Positions 7,229-14,899 of a DNA stretch of 28,285 nt are shown here, piece after piece. The notes beneath the pieces were generated by a model. That model saw nothing but the letters and a program-made list of their open reading frames with translations. It had not been told where the DNA came from and searched no databases. Origin of the DNA: Oscillospiraceae bacterium (GTDB lineage: Bacteria > Bacillota > Clostridia > Oscillospirales > Oscillospiraceae); assembly GCA_009776905.1 (NCBI GenBank), contig WRMX01000014.1:4628-32912 (forward strand), given 5' to 3'. The number at the start of each line of letters is the position of its first letter. Position 1 is the first letter of the stretch. Position numbers and translations under genes: made by a program.

Positions 7229-8521
7229 TTAACTTATGGCTCTGCTCCACACTTTTCCGTCAGGCAGGTCCTTAACGAGCGGACTATCCGGGTTATATGA
7301 GTTCTCGAGCCATTTTTCAGATTGCTCAACCAGCATGTCCGACATTGTCAGCACAAGACCGTCTTTCTTCAGCGCCTTCTGCACGTCGCCTATCGGCGCT
7401 TCGCCCGTGATTGCCGCAATCGCTGCAGCTGTCCCTGCGGCTTGCCCCGTCAACGCACATACAGGGATGACTCGCGTGATTTCCCATCCGCTCCCGTTTG
7501 CAGCAGATATGATCCTGCCCGCGGCAAAAATGTTCTCTATCCCTTTGGCCTTAAGCGTGCCGAACGGAATCTCGTAAACAGGGCCGGGTATGTTCCATAT
7601 GCCGGTCGTCCCAATGCTATCGTCAAAATGCCTGCCCGCATCTTTTGTAAGCAATGTGTGTTCGCCTTTGATACGGCGGGTCGTGCGGTACTGTGCCTGG
7701 CTAGGGAAAGTTATATATGTCAGGCTGGGGTCGTCTTTCAGTCTGCGAAGCGCTCCCTCGCGGCCTTTCATCATGAACTCGGTCACCTGATGCACGTCAG
7801 TCCCTCGATATTTCGGCGTGTTCGGAGGCAGATAGGCCCCCGAGAAGCTGCCAATGGCGATTATTTTTACAAAATCCGGAGGGAGGCCGGCGAGCTTGAA
7901 AATCAATTCCTCATTATCAGATTGGCAATATGCCCAGAGCGTGCAGAAGTTGTCCTGCTCATGGCATGGCGCCCCCGCTTGATACATGACATCGGCATCG
8001 CCGGAAGCATCGACCACGGCCTTGCACCGATATGCCTGCCTTCCCGATTTGTTCTCAACTATTACAGCCGTACAACGGCCTTGTTCCATTACGACATCGC
8101 AGAAAACTGTATCAAGCAACACGTCGACATTGGCCTCCCGCACCAGCTCGTCGAGCGCGATCATGAAGGCGGGCGCGTTAAACGCGGTTTGATATCGCTC
8201 CTTAGTGTCTGCAGCCCAAGCGCCTCCCCTCCACTGCTCGGGAAGGCTGTCATTTCCATATTTTATCGATGCATAGAGCAACTCCTCGCATATGCCGCTG
8301 TGTATCTTGTGCCCCATTCCATCGCATATCGGCAAATAAATCACTATTAGGCCGGCTGTTGCCAAGCCTCCCAGCATCGTCGTCTTTTCAACAAGCAGAA
8401 CCTTCGAGCCGTTTCTGGATGCCGCCAATGCGGCGGCGACGCCGGCGATGCCACCCCCCACAACGATTACATCATATTCGTTGCATACCGGGGTTTCCTT
8501 TTTCTCATGAATAAAATCCAT
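7229..8521 (-). CDS. FAD-dependent oxidoreductase (FAD_oxidored type)
   Basis: This 430-residue protein starts with a classical FAD-binding Rossmann motif: DVIVVGGGIAGVAAALAASR (residues 17-36) with the ribose-binding Glu45 in LLVEK, then the GGLATAGL segment. The second FAD motif lies near the C terminus (NIFAAGRIISAANGSGWEITR). This combination is typical of the FAD-dependent oxidoreductase family found with catabolic genes in Firmicutes; substrates are mostly unknown. No signal peptide or membrane segment is seen, so it is cytoplasmic. Start: ATG 8521 is preferred to the in-frame ATG 8542, because AGAGG (8528-8532) precedes it at normal spacing. It follows the AcnX small subunit after a 149-bp gap with two palindromes and precedes the URO-D gene by 25 nt. 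It may oxidise the AcnX product or its precursor (inference). Confidence 0.87.
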   Translation of the reverse strand: MDFIHEKKETPVCNEYDVIVVGGGIAGVAAALAASRNGSKVLLVEKTTMLGGLATAGLIVIYLPICDGMGHKIHSGICEELLYASIKYGNDSLPEQWRGGAWAADTKERYQTAFNAPAFMIALDELVREANVDVLLDTVFCDVVMEQGRCTAVIVENKSGRQAYRCKAVVDASGDADVMYQAGAPCHEQDNFCTLWAYCQSDNEELIFKLAGLPPDFVKIIAIGSFSGAYLPPNTPKYRGTDVHQVTEFMMKGREGALRRLKDDPSLTYITFPSQAQYRTTRRIKGEHTLLTKDAGRHFDDSIGTTGIWNIPGPVYEIPFGTLKAKGIENIFAAGRIISAANGSGWEITRVIPVCALTGQAAGTAAAIAAITGEAPIGDVQKALKKDGLVLTMSDMLVEQSEKWLENSYNPDSPLVKDLPDGKVWSRAIS

Positions 8522-8586
8522 ACGATACCTCTTTCTTTGCATATTCCGGACCTTGCCCTCAATCTTGGCTGCTGTTGCTATAATGT

Positions 8587-8657
8587 GGGAGGGGCTGCCG
8601 CCCCTCGCCGCAGCCCCTCCCTCATACCATTCACTGACGTGAGGGCGACGCCCTCAC
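8587..8657. repeat. Two adjacent GC-rich inverted repeats inside the operon
   Basis: The first has 12-bp perfect arms (8587-8598 and 8610-8621) around an 11-nt loop. The second has 9-bp perfect arms (8639-8647 and 8649-8657) with one central base. Both lie in the 149-bp gap between the AcnX small-subunit gene and the FAD oxidoreductase gene, the largest gap in this operon. There is no T run, so they look like a REP-like element or an mRNA processing/stability structure rather than a simple terminator. Partial attenuation of the last two genes is possible. Confidence 0.7.
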
Positions 8658-8670
8658 AACCCGGCATATG

Positions 8671-9075
8671 TCACTCGTCTTTATAGACAATGATATATCC
8701 TTCGTCCCCGTTGACAAATACCTTGTCGCCTGTTTCTATGACCGTAGTGGGGTCGATTTCCAGATCGGTCACGGAAGGAATGCGTCCATTGAGCGCTGCC
8801 GAATTTGACAGCGCATTGGACTGATGGTGGACAAAAGCAGCGGGAAGGTTCGGGCCGGAGCCAAATGCGGCAAATCCGCCTGACCCACGCGCGTAAGTAT
8901 ACACCAGCACTTTGTCCTTATATGGAACCTTATACAGCGGGTGCTCGCGTTCTGTCACCCAACCCATCATGGGGTTTTGGTTTGTGAAACCTTCCAGCGG
9001 ACCTTTGGACACCAATGCTTCCGCAGTTACCTGCCCGCCGAACTGTTTCCTACCGTTGATCCGTATCTCTTTCAT
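8671..9075 (-). CDS. Aconitase X small subunit (swivel domain), copy 2
   Basis: This 134-residue protein is homologous along its whole length to the copy 1 small subunit. Shared blocks include the GFTN segment, the TERxHPL segment, the DKVLV strand, the loop RGSGGF (63-68, Ser65 in the presumed catalytic position), AAFVH and the ETGDKVFVN end. The start is ATG 9075: GGAGG at 9084-9088 gives 8-nt spacing, and the longer open frame (to 9150) runs through the end of the large-subunit gene. It is expected to form a heterodimeric dehydratase with the product of 9081-10355. Compared with copy 1 it lacks a few C-terminal residues. The 149-bp gap downstream holds two palindromes. Confidence 0.88.
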   Translation of the reverse strand: MKEIRINGRKQFGGQVTAEALVSKGPLEGFTNQNPMMGWVTEREHPLYKVPYKDKVLVYTYARGSGGFAAFGSGPNLPAAFVHHQSNALSNSAALNGRIPSVTDLEIDPTTVIETGDKVFVNGDEGYIIVYKDE

Positions 9076-9080
9076 GCTCC

Positions 9081-10355
9081 CTACCTCCATTCCCCGCGCC
9101 ACTTGCCCGTGATAGCAGCCTCGACGCAGTCCTCTTTCGTGCCATAGCAAACATGGAGCGGATCCTCCGGAGATGAATACCTGCCGGTAATGTAGTATGA
9201 CTGTTTCACGGAGTCCATTGCGACGGACTTGATGCCGTCAGGCATACCCATTGCGGCCGGACATGTGCCTGTCAGCAACGTGGCTCCTGCATCGTCAAAA
9301 ATCTTGAGGAATCCTTGAGATTTCGCCAGATCATACATCCAGGGAGTCGTCATGATCCACAACCGGACTTTGCATTTTTTTCCTTCCAACAGATGGGCCA
9401 CGCGCATGAGATCGACAAGGTTGTAATGCGGGCAGCCGAGAGAAACAAAATCAATGTCCTCAGAAGGCAGGTAGTTGACTTTGTCATATGCGTCCCGCAG
9501 CTCCTTCTCTCCAATGACATACGTTTCTTTCGGTTGTTTGCCGTTTAACGCAAGCTCTAATGTTTGTGCCTCCGGAGTCACCCCGGGGATATGATACATC
9601 GGGATGGAACCGCCGGTATTGAGCGCGGCGTTGATTTTGACAGTCTTTGATGTGGTCGCATCCGCCATTCCGACAAGAGCGGGGACTTCAAGCTTTGACA
9701 ATTCGCCGACCGCAAACCCGAATATATCCCATTCCATCTCCGTCCGGAGAGTACGTTCGCTCTTCACAACAATCGTGGCATATCTGTTCTCTGTCACATG
9801 CATGCCATAATATGGAGCTTTGCCGAGAAAACATGAGGCGAATGACCCATCAAGGTTCGTTCTGCCGCCAAGAACCGCGTTGCAATATGGCACAGCAGAA
9901 CTCTCCGTCCACGAGCAATGCTGCCCAACAGTCGGCCAGAAGCTCGAAATCAGGTAATTTGCGCAAGTGCACGACGTGAACAGGCCCATCTGCCGATAAA
10001 CGGACATATATTCCTCTTCGCGCAGCTTTTTGTTGTATTCCGGGTCTTCGTGCTGCGGTATGCCGCACTTTTCCCAACCGTGGAACGGGACCTGCGGCAG
10101 CGGCACCTTATTGGAGTAAGTTGGAATTTTGAACTTCGCGCCCGAATCAGCAAGCGCCTTCAGCTCTTCAAGCGGGAATCCGTATCTACCTTGCGACATC
10201 ATGGCTGCGTGGGTAAAATCGCCCGTCCCATCCAGATCGACCAATCTATCCGCGCCGGCGACATCGCAAAGATCGACAAGCTGTTCCATGCACTTTTGCC
10301 GAACCAGCCCTTCTTCCCCTTGCAGCATCCTTTTTTCTTCATCTGTTAATTGCAT
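9081..10355 (-). CDS. Aconitase X large subunit, copy 2
   Basis: This 424-residue protein aligns along nearly its full length with the copy 1 large subunit; roughly half of the positions look identical by eye. Conserved blocks are LTDEEKRMLQGEEG, GADRLVDLDGTGD, TCANYL (Cys131), VGQHCSW, PYCNAVLGGRTN, GCPH (Cys308) and TGTCPAAMG (Cys365); the three cysteines are likely Fe-S ligands. Start: ATG 10355 with GGGAGG at 10363-10368. A TTG 15 nt upstream would place the ribosome binding site inside the gene and is rejected. The gene begins 17 nt after the solute-binding protein stop, so it is co-transcribed with the ABC transporter. It ends Trp-Arg-stop, and those codons hold the small-subunit ribosome binding site. 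Function: hydro-lyase of aconitase X type; substrate unknown but plausibly delivered by the transporter. Confidence 0.9.
   Translation of the reverse strand: MQLTDEEKRMLQGEEGLVRQKCMEQLVDLCDVAGADRLVDLDGTGDFTHAAMMSQGRYGFPLEELKALADSGAKFKIPTYSNKVPLPQVPFHGWEKCGIPQHEDPEYNKKLREEEYMSVYRQMGLFTSCTCANYLISSFWPTVGQHCSWTESSAVPYCNAVLGGRTNLDGSFASCFLGKAPYYGMHVTENRYATIVVKSERTLRTEMEWDIFGFAVGELSKLEVPALVGMADATTSKTVKINAALNTGGSIPMYHIPGVTPEAQTLELALNGKQPKETYVIGEKELRDAYDKVNYLPSEDIDFVSLGCPHYNLVDLMRVAHLLEGKKCKVRLWIMTTPWMYDLAKSQGFLKIFDDAGATLLTGTCPAAMGMPDGIKSVAMDSVKQSYYITGRYSSPEDPLHVCYGTKEDCVEAAITGKWRGEWR
9084..9088 (-). promoter_or_regulatory. Shine-Dalgarno of AcnX small subunit copy 2, inside the large-subunit end
   Basis: GGAGG is made from the TGG AGG codons before the TAG stop (9081-9083) of the large subunit and lies 8 nt upstream of ATG 9075. 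This decides the small-subunit start and mirrors copy 1 (1676-1683) exactly in position and spacing. Confidence 0.85.
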
Positions 10356-10372
10356 GAGCTTTCCTCCCAATA

Positions 10373-12067
10373 TTACTTGAACTTCACATCGCAGTAACGG
10401 ACCAAGCCGTGCAAACGATAGATAACGGAGTCATAATCAATATCATCGGCGTATGCATACGTATTCTCAATATCGCAAAGGGCGAAACTGAAGCATGCTT
10501 GACCATAGAGCCCGAACAGCTCATAGTAAATATTGCTTCGCTCTTGGTCGTCCGCTTCCATGAATGCAGGCATCATAAGCTCCAAGAACCGATCCAGCTC
10601 TGTGAACAATCCCGGAAGCTGCATATTTGGATAGAAACGAATGCCGTTGACCAATGTGCCGGCGACCCTGTTGCCGGGGTTGATGGCCGAAGCGATCGCA
10701 ATATCCCATCCGCCATGTGGATCGTCGCGCGCCGCGTTATATCCGGCCATGTCATAGTTGTTGATCGAGGAGCTGACTCCGATGTCCTTAAGCATATTCT
10801 GCAGCAGCTCTGCAACGGTTACCTGATCGGCCAAGCCGTTCGTGATAATAACCAGATCTTTTCCTGTCAAGCCATTGCTGTCCGCGAGCTGTTTTGCCTT
10901 TGCAACGTCATAGCCTGTTGCATATGTATCGTGGCGGTCATTAAACCGGTCTTCATAGTCCAGACATGTCGTAGTAATTGGACTATGCATCACGGAAGCC
11001 TGTCCAAGGTAGACAAGATTGATGATGGCTTGCGTGTCGATAGCATAACAGACAGCGTAGCGAGCTTCGGGGTTATGATAGAAAACAGAGTCTTCCCAGA
11101 TATTGAAGACTATTGTGGTCCAGTTTCCTTCATAGCGAGCTTCAGTATAAACGCCCGGCAAAGAGCTGGCATATTCAACATCGCTCCTCGCCAAAAGCCC
11201 GACATCAAGCTCCTTAGTCTCGATAGCGTTGAGCACTTGCGAAGTCTCGGACATAACCTTGAAGTTAATATATTTCATCGCAGGTTGCTCGCCCCAATAG
11301 TCATCGCGCCTCTCCAGATTGATGTGGCTGTTGACGACGTATTCCGTGACTACGAACGGCCCGGTGCCGATTGGCCTGGAGCCGGCTATCTCCGGATCAT
11401 ATGATTCCTCGTCATAAACCAGCATGTCGCTGAGAATGCCCCATTGGTTTGTGCGCCAGTAATCCCAGTATAAATCGATCGTGTAATCGTCCAGCGCGAC
11501 AGTTCTATCGAGATCGATGACCTGTGCCTTCGTCGCGTTGATCCCGGAATTCCTATAGATATTCAATGAAAAGAGGATATCCGAAGCGGTAAAGTCATTA
11601 CCGTTGTTGAATTTTACCCCTTCTCTCAATGGAATGATCCAATGGTCCGGCGTGATATACTCAATGTCTGTCGCAAGCAAGAATATGAGATCGCCATTGA
11701 ACTTCTGATCCCACATACCCTGCATGACGCAAGTCGTAGGCGTCAGATTCGACATCGCAACAGCAGGGTCAAGCGAACCTGTATCCGCAGGAATCGCCAC
11801 AGTCAAGGTGTCGCGGCCTCCGCTCTGCTGCGAATTGTCGGTATTCTGATTGGTGTTGCTGCTGTTGCTGTTGCTATTGCTGCTATTATCGTTATTGCTG
11901 TTTGAGTTTTGCGTGTTGCTGTTGTCGTTGCTCGTTGTACTGTTGTTGCTTCCGTCTGCGTTTGTCGCGTTGTTATTGTTGTTATTGTCGGTCTTGTTAC
12001 AGGCCGCAATAGACACAATCATAACGCAGACGAGGAGTAACGCAAGGATTTTTCCTACTTTCTTCAT
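10373..12067 (-). CDS. ABC transporter solute-binding lipoprotein, peptide/opine/nickel family (SBP_bac_5)
   Basis: This 564-residue protein is the extracytoplasmic receptor of a Dpp/Opp-type importer. It has a lipoprotein signal peptide (residues 1-22) with lipobox SIAAC, so Cys23 should be lipidated. A linker of about 60 residues made almost only of Asn, Ser, Thr, Asp and Gln follows (24-84). The family-5 binding domain starts at TLTVAIPADTGSLDPAVA and shows the LREGVKFNNGNDFTASD and GTGPFVV motifs. Start ATG 12067 has AGGAGGAA at 12073-12080. It is the fifth gene of the transporter operon, 11 nt after the ATPase stop and 17 nt before AcnX. The ligand could be a peptide, an opine, a modified amino acid or a glycoside; the adjacent AcnX suggests a hydroxylated compound (inference). 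Confidence 0.92.
   Translation of the reverse strand: MKKVGKILALLLVCVMIVSIAACNKTDNNNNNNATNADGSNNSTTSNDNSNTQNSNSNNDNSSNSNSNSSNTNQNTDNSQQSGGRDTLTVAIPADTGSLDPAVAMSNLTPTTCVMQGMWDQKFNGDLIFLLATDIEYITPDHWIIPLREGVKFNNGNDFTASDILFSLNIYRNSGINATKAQVIDLDRTVALDDYTIDLYWDYWRTNQWGILSDMLVYDEESYDPEIAGSRPIGTGPFVVTEYVVNSHINLERRDDYWGEQPAMKYINFKVMSETSQVLNAIETKELDVGLLARSDVEYASSLPGVYTEARYEGNWTTIVFNIWEDSVFYHNPEARYAVCYAIDTQAIINLVYLGQASVMHSPITTTCLDYEDRFNDRHDTYATGYDVAKAKQLADSNGLTGKDLVIITNGLADQVTVAELLQNMLKDIGVSSSINNYDMAGYNAARDDPHGGWDIAIASAINPGNRVAGTLVNGIRFYPNMQLPGLFTELDRFLELMMPAFMEADDQERSNIYYELFGLYGQACFSFALCDIENTYAYADDIDYDSVIYRLHGLVRYCDVKFK
11815..11998 (-). repeat. Low-complexity Asn/Ser codon tract in the lipoprotein linker
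   Basis: This segment encodes residues 24-84 of the solute-binding protein and consists largely of near-repetitive AAC/AAT and AGC codons. It forms an imperfect trinucleotide-rich tract. It would give a flexible hydrophilic tether between the lipid anchor and the binding domain, and it is a likely site of slippage-driven length variation. Confidence 0.8.
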
Positions 12068-12078
12068 TTCAGTTCCTC

Positions 12079-13038
12079 CTAATTCATATTGTTGATTTGC
12101 TTATATCTGCAACACGAGACAAAATGTCCCGGGGAGCATTCTTCGATGATCTGTGCTTCGTTGCATTCTTCGGCCGCATATTGGCAACGCACCATAAAAC
12201 GGCAACCCGGTTTTGGATCGATTGGGGACGACAGCTCTCCCTGCATGATGATACGTTTTTTCTTATTGTTGATATCAGGCTCGGGTATCGCGGAAAGCAA
12301 GGCCTTTGTATATGGATGGATTGGGTTTTCAAACAATTCGTCGGAAGGCGCCTTTTCGGCAACCTGCCCCAGATACATCACCATAATGTCGTTTGAAATG
12401 TATTTGACGACCGATAGATCGTGCGTGACGAACATATACGCAAGTTTCATTTCTTCCTGCAAATCGAGCATCAGATTGATGATTTGCGCTTGGATGGAAA
12501 CATCGAGCGCTGACACCGGTTCATCGCAAACTATGAATTTCGGTTTAAGCGCCAGCGCGCGCGCAATGCCGATCCTCTGCCTCCTCCCGCCATCCAGCTC
12601 ATGCGGATACGAGTTCTCAAAGCGCTCCGCAAGACCAACGGTATCCATAAGCTGCGCGACTTCCGTTCTAATGTCTGCCCGCGAGAGCTTGCCTTGTATA
12701 ACCAGAGGCTCCATGATAATCTCGCTCACAGACTTACGTGGGTCCAGAGATGAATATGGGTCTTGAAATATAAGCTGCATATCTTCGCGGAGCACCGCCA
12801 GCTCCTTTTTTGTCGGCGCCGTAATGTCTTTGCCTTCAAAAAACAACTTGCCTTCCGTGATATCAAGAAGGTGCAAAATTGTTCTGCCGAGCGTCGTCTT
12901 TCCGCAACCGGATTCCCCGACCACGCCCAAAGTATTGCCATATTCGAGAGTAAAGCTCACATCATCGACGGCATGGAGCGTCCCCATCGGGTTTTTAAAG
13001 TATTTTTTTAAGGATTGAACATCGAGCATCACAGCCAT
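12079..13038 (-). CDS. ABC transporter ATP-binding protein, DppF/OppF type
   Basis: This 319-residue cytoplasmic ATPase drives the peptide-type importer. Visible motifs are Walker A GESGCGKT (41-48), Q-loop IFQDP (Gln92), the signature ELDGGRRQR (147-155), Walker B FIVCDEP with Glu173, H-loop THD (His206) and the C-terminal oligopeptide region beginning HPYTKALLSAIPEPD. The C-terminal tail has several cysteines (279, 285, 292, 301, 309, 310), as in DppD/DppF proteins that can hold an Fe-S cluster. The signature has Asp instead of the usual Ser (LDGG for LSGG). Start: ATG 13038 with GGAGGTGA at 13046-13053, preferred over an upstream start at 13065. Its ATG overlaps the stop of the partner ATPase gene by one base (TAATG). 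Confidence 0.92.
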   Translation of the reverse strand: MAVMLDVQSLKKYFKNPMGTLHAVDDVSFTLEYGNTLGVVGESGCGKTTLGRTILHLLDITEGKLFFEGKDITAPTKKELAVLREDMQLIFQDPYSSLDPRKSVSEIIMEPLVIQGKLSRADIRTEVAQLMDTVGLAERFENSYPHELDGGRRQRIGIARALALKPKFIVCDEPVSALDVSIQAQIINLMLDLQEEMKLAYMFVTHDLSVVKYISNDIMVMYLGQVAEKAPSDELFENPIHPYTKALLSAIPEPDINNKKKRIIMQGELSSPIDPKPGCRFMVRCQYAAEECNEAQIIEECSPGHFVSCCRYKQINNMN

Positions 13039-14018
13039 TATGCACTCACCTCCGCTAAGGAGCATCTGACAATATGTCCCGGAGCAATCTCTATATTGCC
13101 AAGAGGAGTTTCAGTACATTTGTCTGATGCATCAGGGCAGCGCTCGCTGAACTTGCAGCCTGTCGGTAGGTTAGTCGGATCGGGCATCAGCCCCTTGATG
13201 GGCTTCAACCGCCTCTCCTTCGTGTTCAGCCTTGGTAGAGAGTTGAACAATCCGATTGTATATGGATGCGCAGCATGGTTAAAGATATGGTCTGCCGTGC
13301 CATATTCCACGATTTCTCCGGCATATACGACCGCTACCGAATTGCAGCAATCTGCGACGACGCCAAGGTCATGCGTGATCATTACGACGGAAGTCCCAAG
13401 TTTTTCAACCAGTGACTGCATCATTTCCAAGACCTGCGCTTGTATGGTCACATCAAGCGCCGTAGTCGGCTCGTCCGCGAGCAGCAGCATAGGATTGCAC
13501 GCTAGCGCCATCGCGATAACGACGCGCTGCTTCATGCCACCGGAGAAGTTAAGCGGATATTCCTTGTATCTGTAGGCAGGAATGCCAACCATCTCAAGCA
13601 TGTCGCAAGCTCTCTCTTCCGCCTCGATGCCCGTCACTTCATTATGCAAGCCGATGGCCTCGGCGATTTGGAAACCTACCTTCTCGATTGGATTCAACGC
13701 AGTCATCGGATCTTGGAAAATCATTGCGATTTTGTCGCCACGAATCTTCCTCATCTGCTTCTCGGTGAGCTCCAATAAATTCTCATTTTCAAATATAATC
13801 TCACCGCTGCATAATTTCGCCGGCGGCGTCTGGAGGATTCTCAATATTGAACGCGCTATCGTTGTTTTGCCGGCCCCGGTCTCTCCGACCAATCCGATCG
13901 TTTCACCACGCTTGACATTGAGGTTGACGTTATTGACCGCATGGACAATAGCGTCGTCGGTATGGTATTCAACCACTAGGTCGTGAATCTCAAGAATATT
14001 ATCAGCCAAAGCATCCAC
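13038..14018 (-). CDS. ABC transporter ATP-binding protein, DppD/OppD type
   Basis: This 326-residue protein is the second ATPase of the importer. Motifs: Walker A GETGAGKT (45-52), Q-loop MIFQDP (Gln102), a canonical signature FSGGMKQR (158-165), Walker B LLLADEP (Glu183), His216 in ITHD, and a C-terminal GCKFSERCPDASDKC block. Cys288, 294, 301 and 319 match the four-cysteine tail known in DppD-type subunits. It starts with GTG 14018; AGGA at 14025-14028 lies 6 nt upstream and overlaps the stop of the permease gene. It ends in a one-base overlap with the DppF-type gene. It pairs with that subunit, so the two signatures, one normal and one LDGG, may make the ATP sites unequal. Confidence 0.93.
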   Translation of the reverse strand: MDALADNILEIHDLVVEYHTDDAIVHAVNNVNLNVKRGETIGLVGETGAGKTTIARSILRILQTPPAKLCSGEIIFENENLLELTEKQMRKIRGDKIAMIFQDPMTALNPIEKVGFQIAEAIGLHNEVTGIEAEERACDMLEMVGIPAYRYKEYPLNFSGGMKQRVVIAMALACNPMLLLADEPTTALDVTIQAQVLEMMQSLVEKLGTSVVMITHDLGVVADCCNSVAVVYAGEIVEYGTADHIFNHAAHPYTIGLFNSLPRLNTKERRLKPIKGLMPDPTNLPTGCKFSERCPDASDKCTETPLGNIEIAPGHIVRCSLAEVSA

Positions 14019-14026
14019 CCCAATTC

Positions 14027-14899
14027 CTAAGTCTTAAGCCGCGGGTCGAGCGCATCTCTGAGCCCATCGCCAAGCAGATTGAAAGCGAGAACGGTGATCA
14101 TAATGCAGATTCCGGGATATAACGCGAGAGTTCCATGCTCTCTCATCACGCTCCTCGCTTCCGAAACCATGGCTCCCCATTCAGGAATCGGCGGCTGCGC
14201 TCCAAGGCCGATGAAGCTGAGCCCCGCGCCGCCCAGAATGTTCATCCCAATGCCCATTGTGATTGAAACGATCAATGGCGCAATTGAGTTTGGGATAATG
14301 TGCCTGACAATTATGCGCGTGCTGCTCGCATTCACAAGCTTAGCAGCTTCAATATACTCTTGTTCCCGAACAGTAAGGATCGACGCTCTCATAAGACGAG
14401 CGGGACCTCCTATCGCGGAAATGCCGATAGCGATGATCGCATTGCGCAGGCTCGGCCCCATGACCGCAGCAAGCGTAACGCACAGCAAGAACATCGGAAT
14501 GCTCTGATATATGTCGAGCGCTCTCATTATTAATATATCAGCCCAGCCCCCGGCATACCCGGCGATTGAACCAATGGCGATCCCGAGCACCGCAGCAAGG
14601 CCTGTCGCAATGACACCAAGCTGGAGCGATTGACCCGTGCCATATAGTATTCTGCTGAAAATGTCTCGCCCGACCTTGTCCGTTCCTAGCCAATGCTCCT
14701 TGCTGGACCCGGCAAATGGGGCCGAGTAGTCCATCTGGTCATATGGGTATGGAGCGATAACGGGCGCGAGCACAGCGACTAAAACGACGATAATGATAAC
14801 AAACAGACAAATCACCGCAGCTTTGTTTTTTGCCAAGCGCCGCCAGATTTCGCCAAAGCGGGATTTTTTCTTCTTTTTCTTAATCGCAGTATCTCCCAT
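14027..14899 (-). CDS. ABC transporter permease, DppC/OppC type
   Basis: This 290-residue inner-membrane permease has a lysine-rich cytoplasmic N terminus (KKKKKKSRFG), a first membrane helix near residues 28-50, and the conserved HWLGTDKVGRDIFSRILYG segment of the OppC family. Four to five further helices follow. The EAA loop is visible as YIEAAKLVNASSTRIIVRHIIPN, and the protein ends with the typical NLLGDGLRDALDPRLK. It forms the channel with the DppB-type permease. Start ATG 14899 overlaps the stop of the preceding permease by one base (TGATG), with AGGAGG just upstream, so translation is coupled. Confidence 0.94.
   Translation of the reverse strand: MGDTAIKKKKKKSRFGEIWRRLAKNKAAVICLFVIIIVVLVAVLAPVIAPYPYDQMDYSAPFAGSSKEHWLGTDKVGRDIFSRILYGTGQSLQLGVIATGLAAVLGIAIGSIAGYAGGWADILIMRALDIYQSIPMFLLCVTLAAVMGPSLRNAIIAIGISAIGGPARLMRASILTVREQEYIEAAKLVNASSTRIIVRHIIPNSIAPLIVSITMGIGMNILGGAGLSFIGLGAQPPIPEWGAMVSEARSVMREHGTLALYPGICIMITVLAFNLLGDGLRDALDPRLKT

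Noticed and set aside
7322..8350. 342-residue open frame on the plus strand
   Set aside because: It is antisense to the FAD oxidoreductase gene; the composition is that of a shadow frame rich in Arg, Cys and His, without any domain.
10356..10370. TTG start giving five more residues to AcnX large subunit copy 2
   Set aside because: The GGGAGG ribosome binding site (10363-10368) would lie inside the coding sequence; ATG 10355 has proper spacing.
10409..11404. 331-residue open frame on the plus strand
   Set aside because: It is antisense to the solute-binding protein gene, with no ribosome binding site and no family pattern.
11815..11998. Possible CRISPR-like or tandem repeat array
   Set aside because: The repetitiveness comes from Asn and Ser codons in a coding linker; there are no regularly spaced repeats and spacers.
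12089..12766. 225-residue open frame on the plus strand
   Set aside because: It is antisense to the DppF-type ATPase gene, whose motifs are complete.
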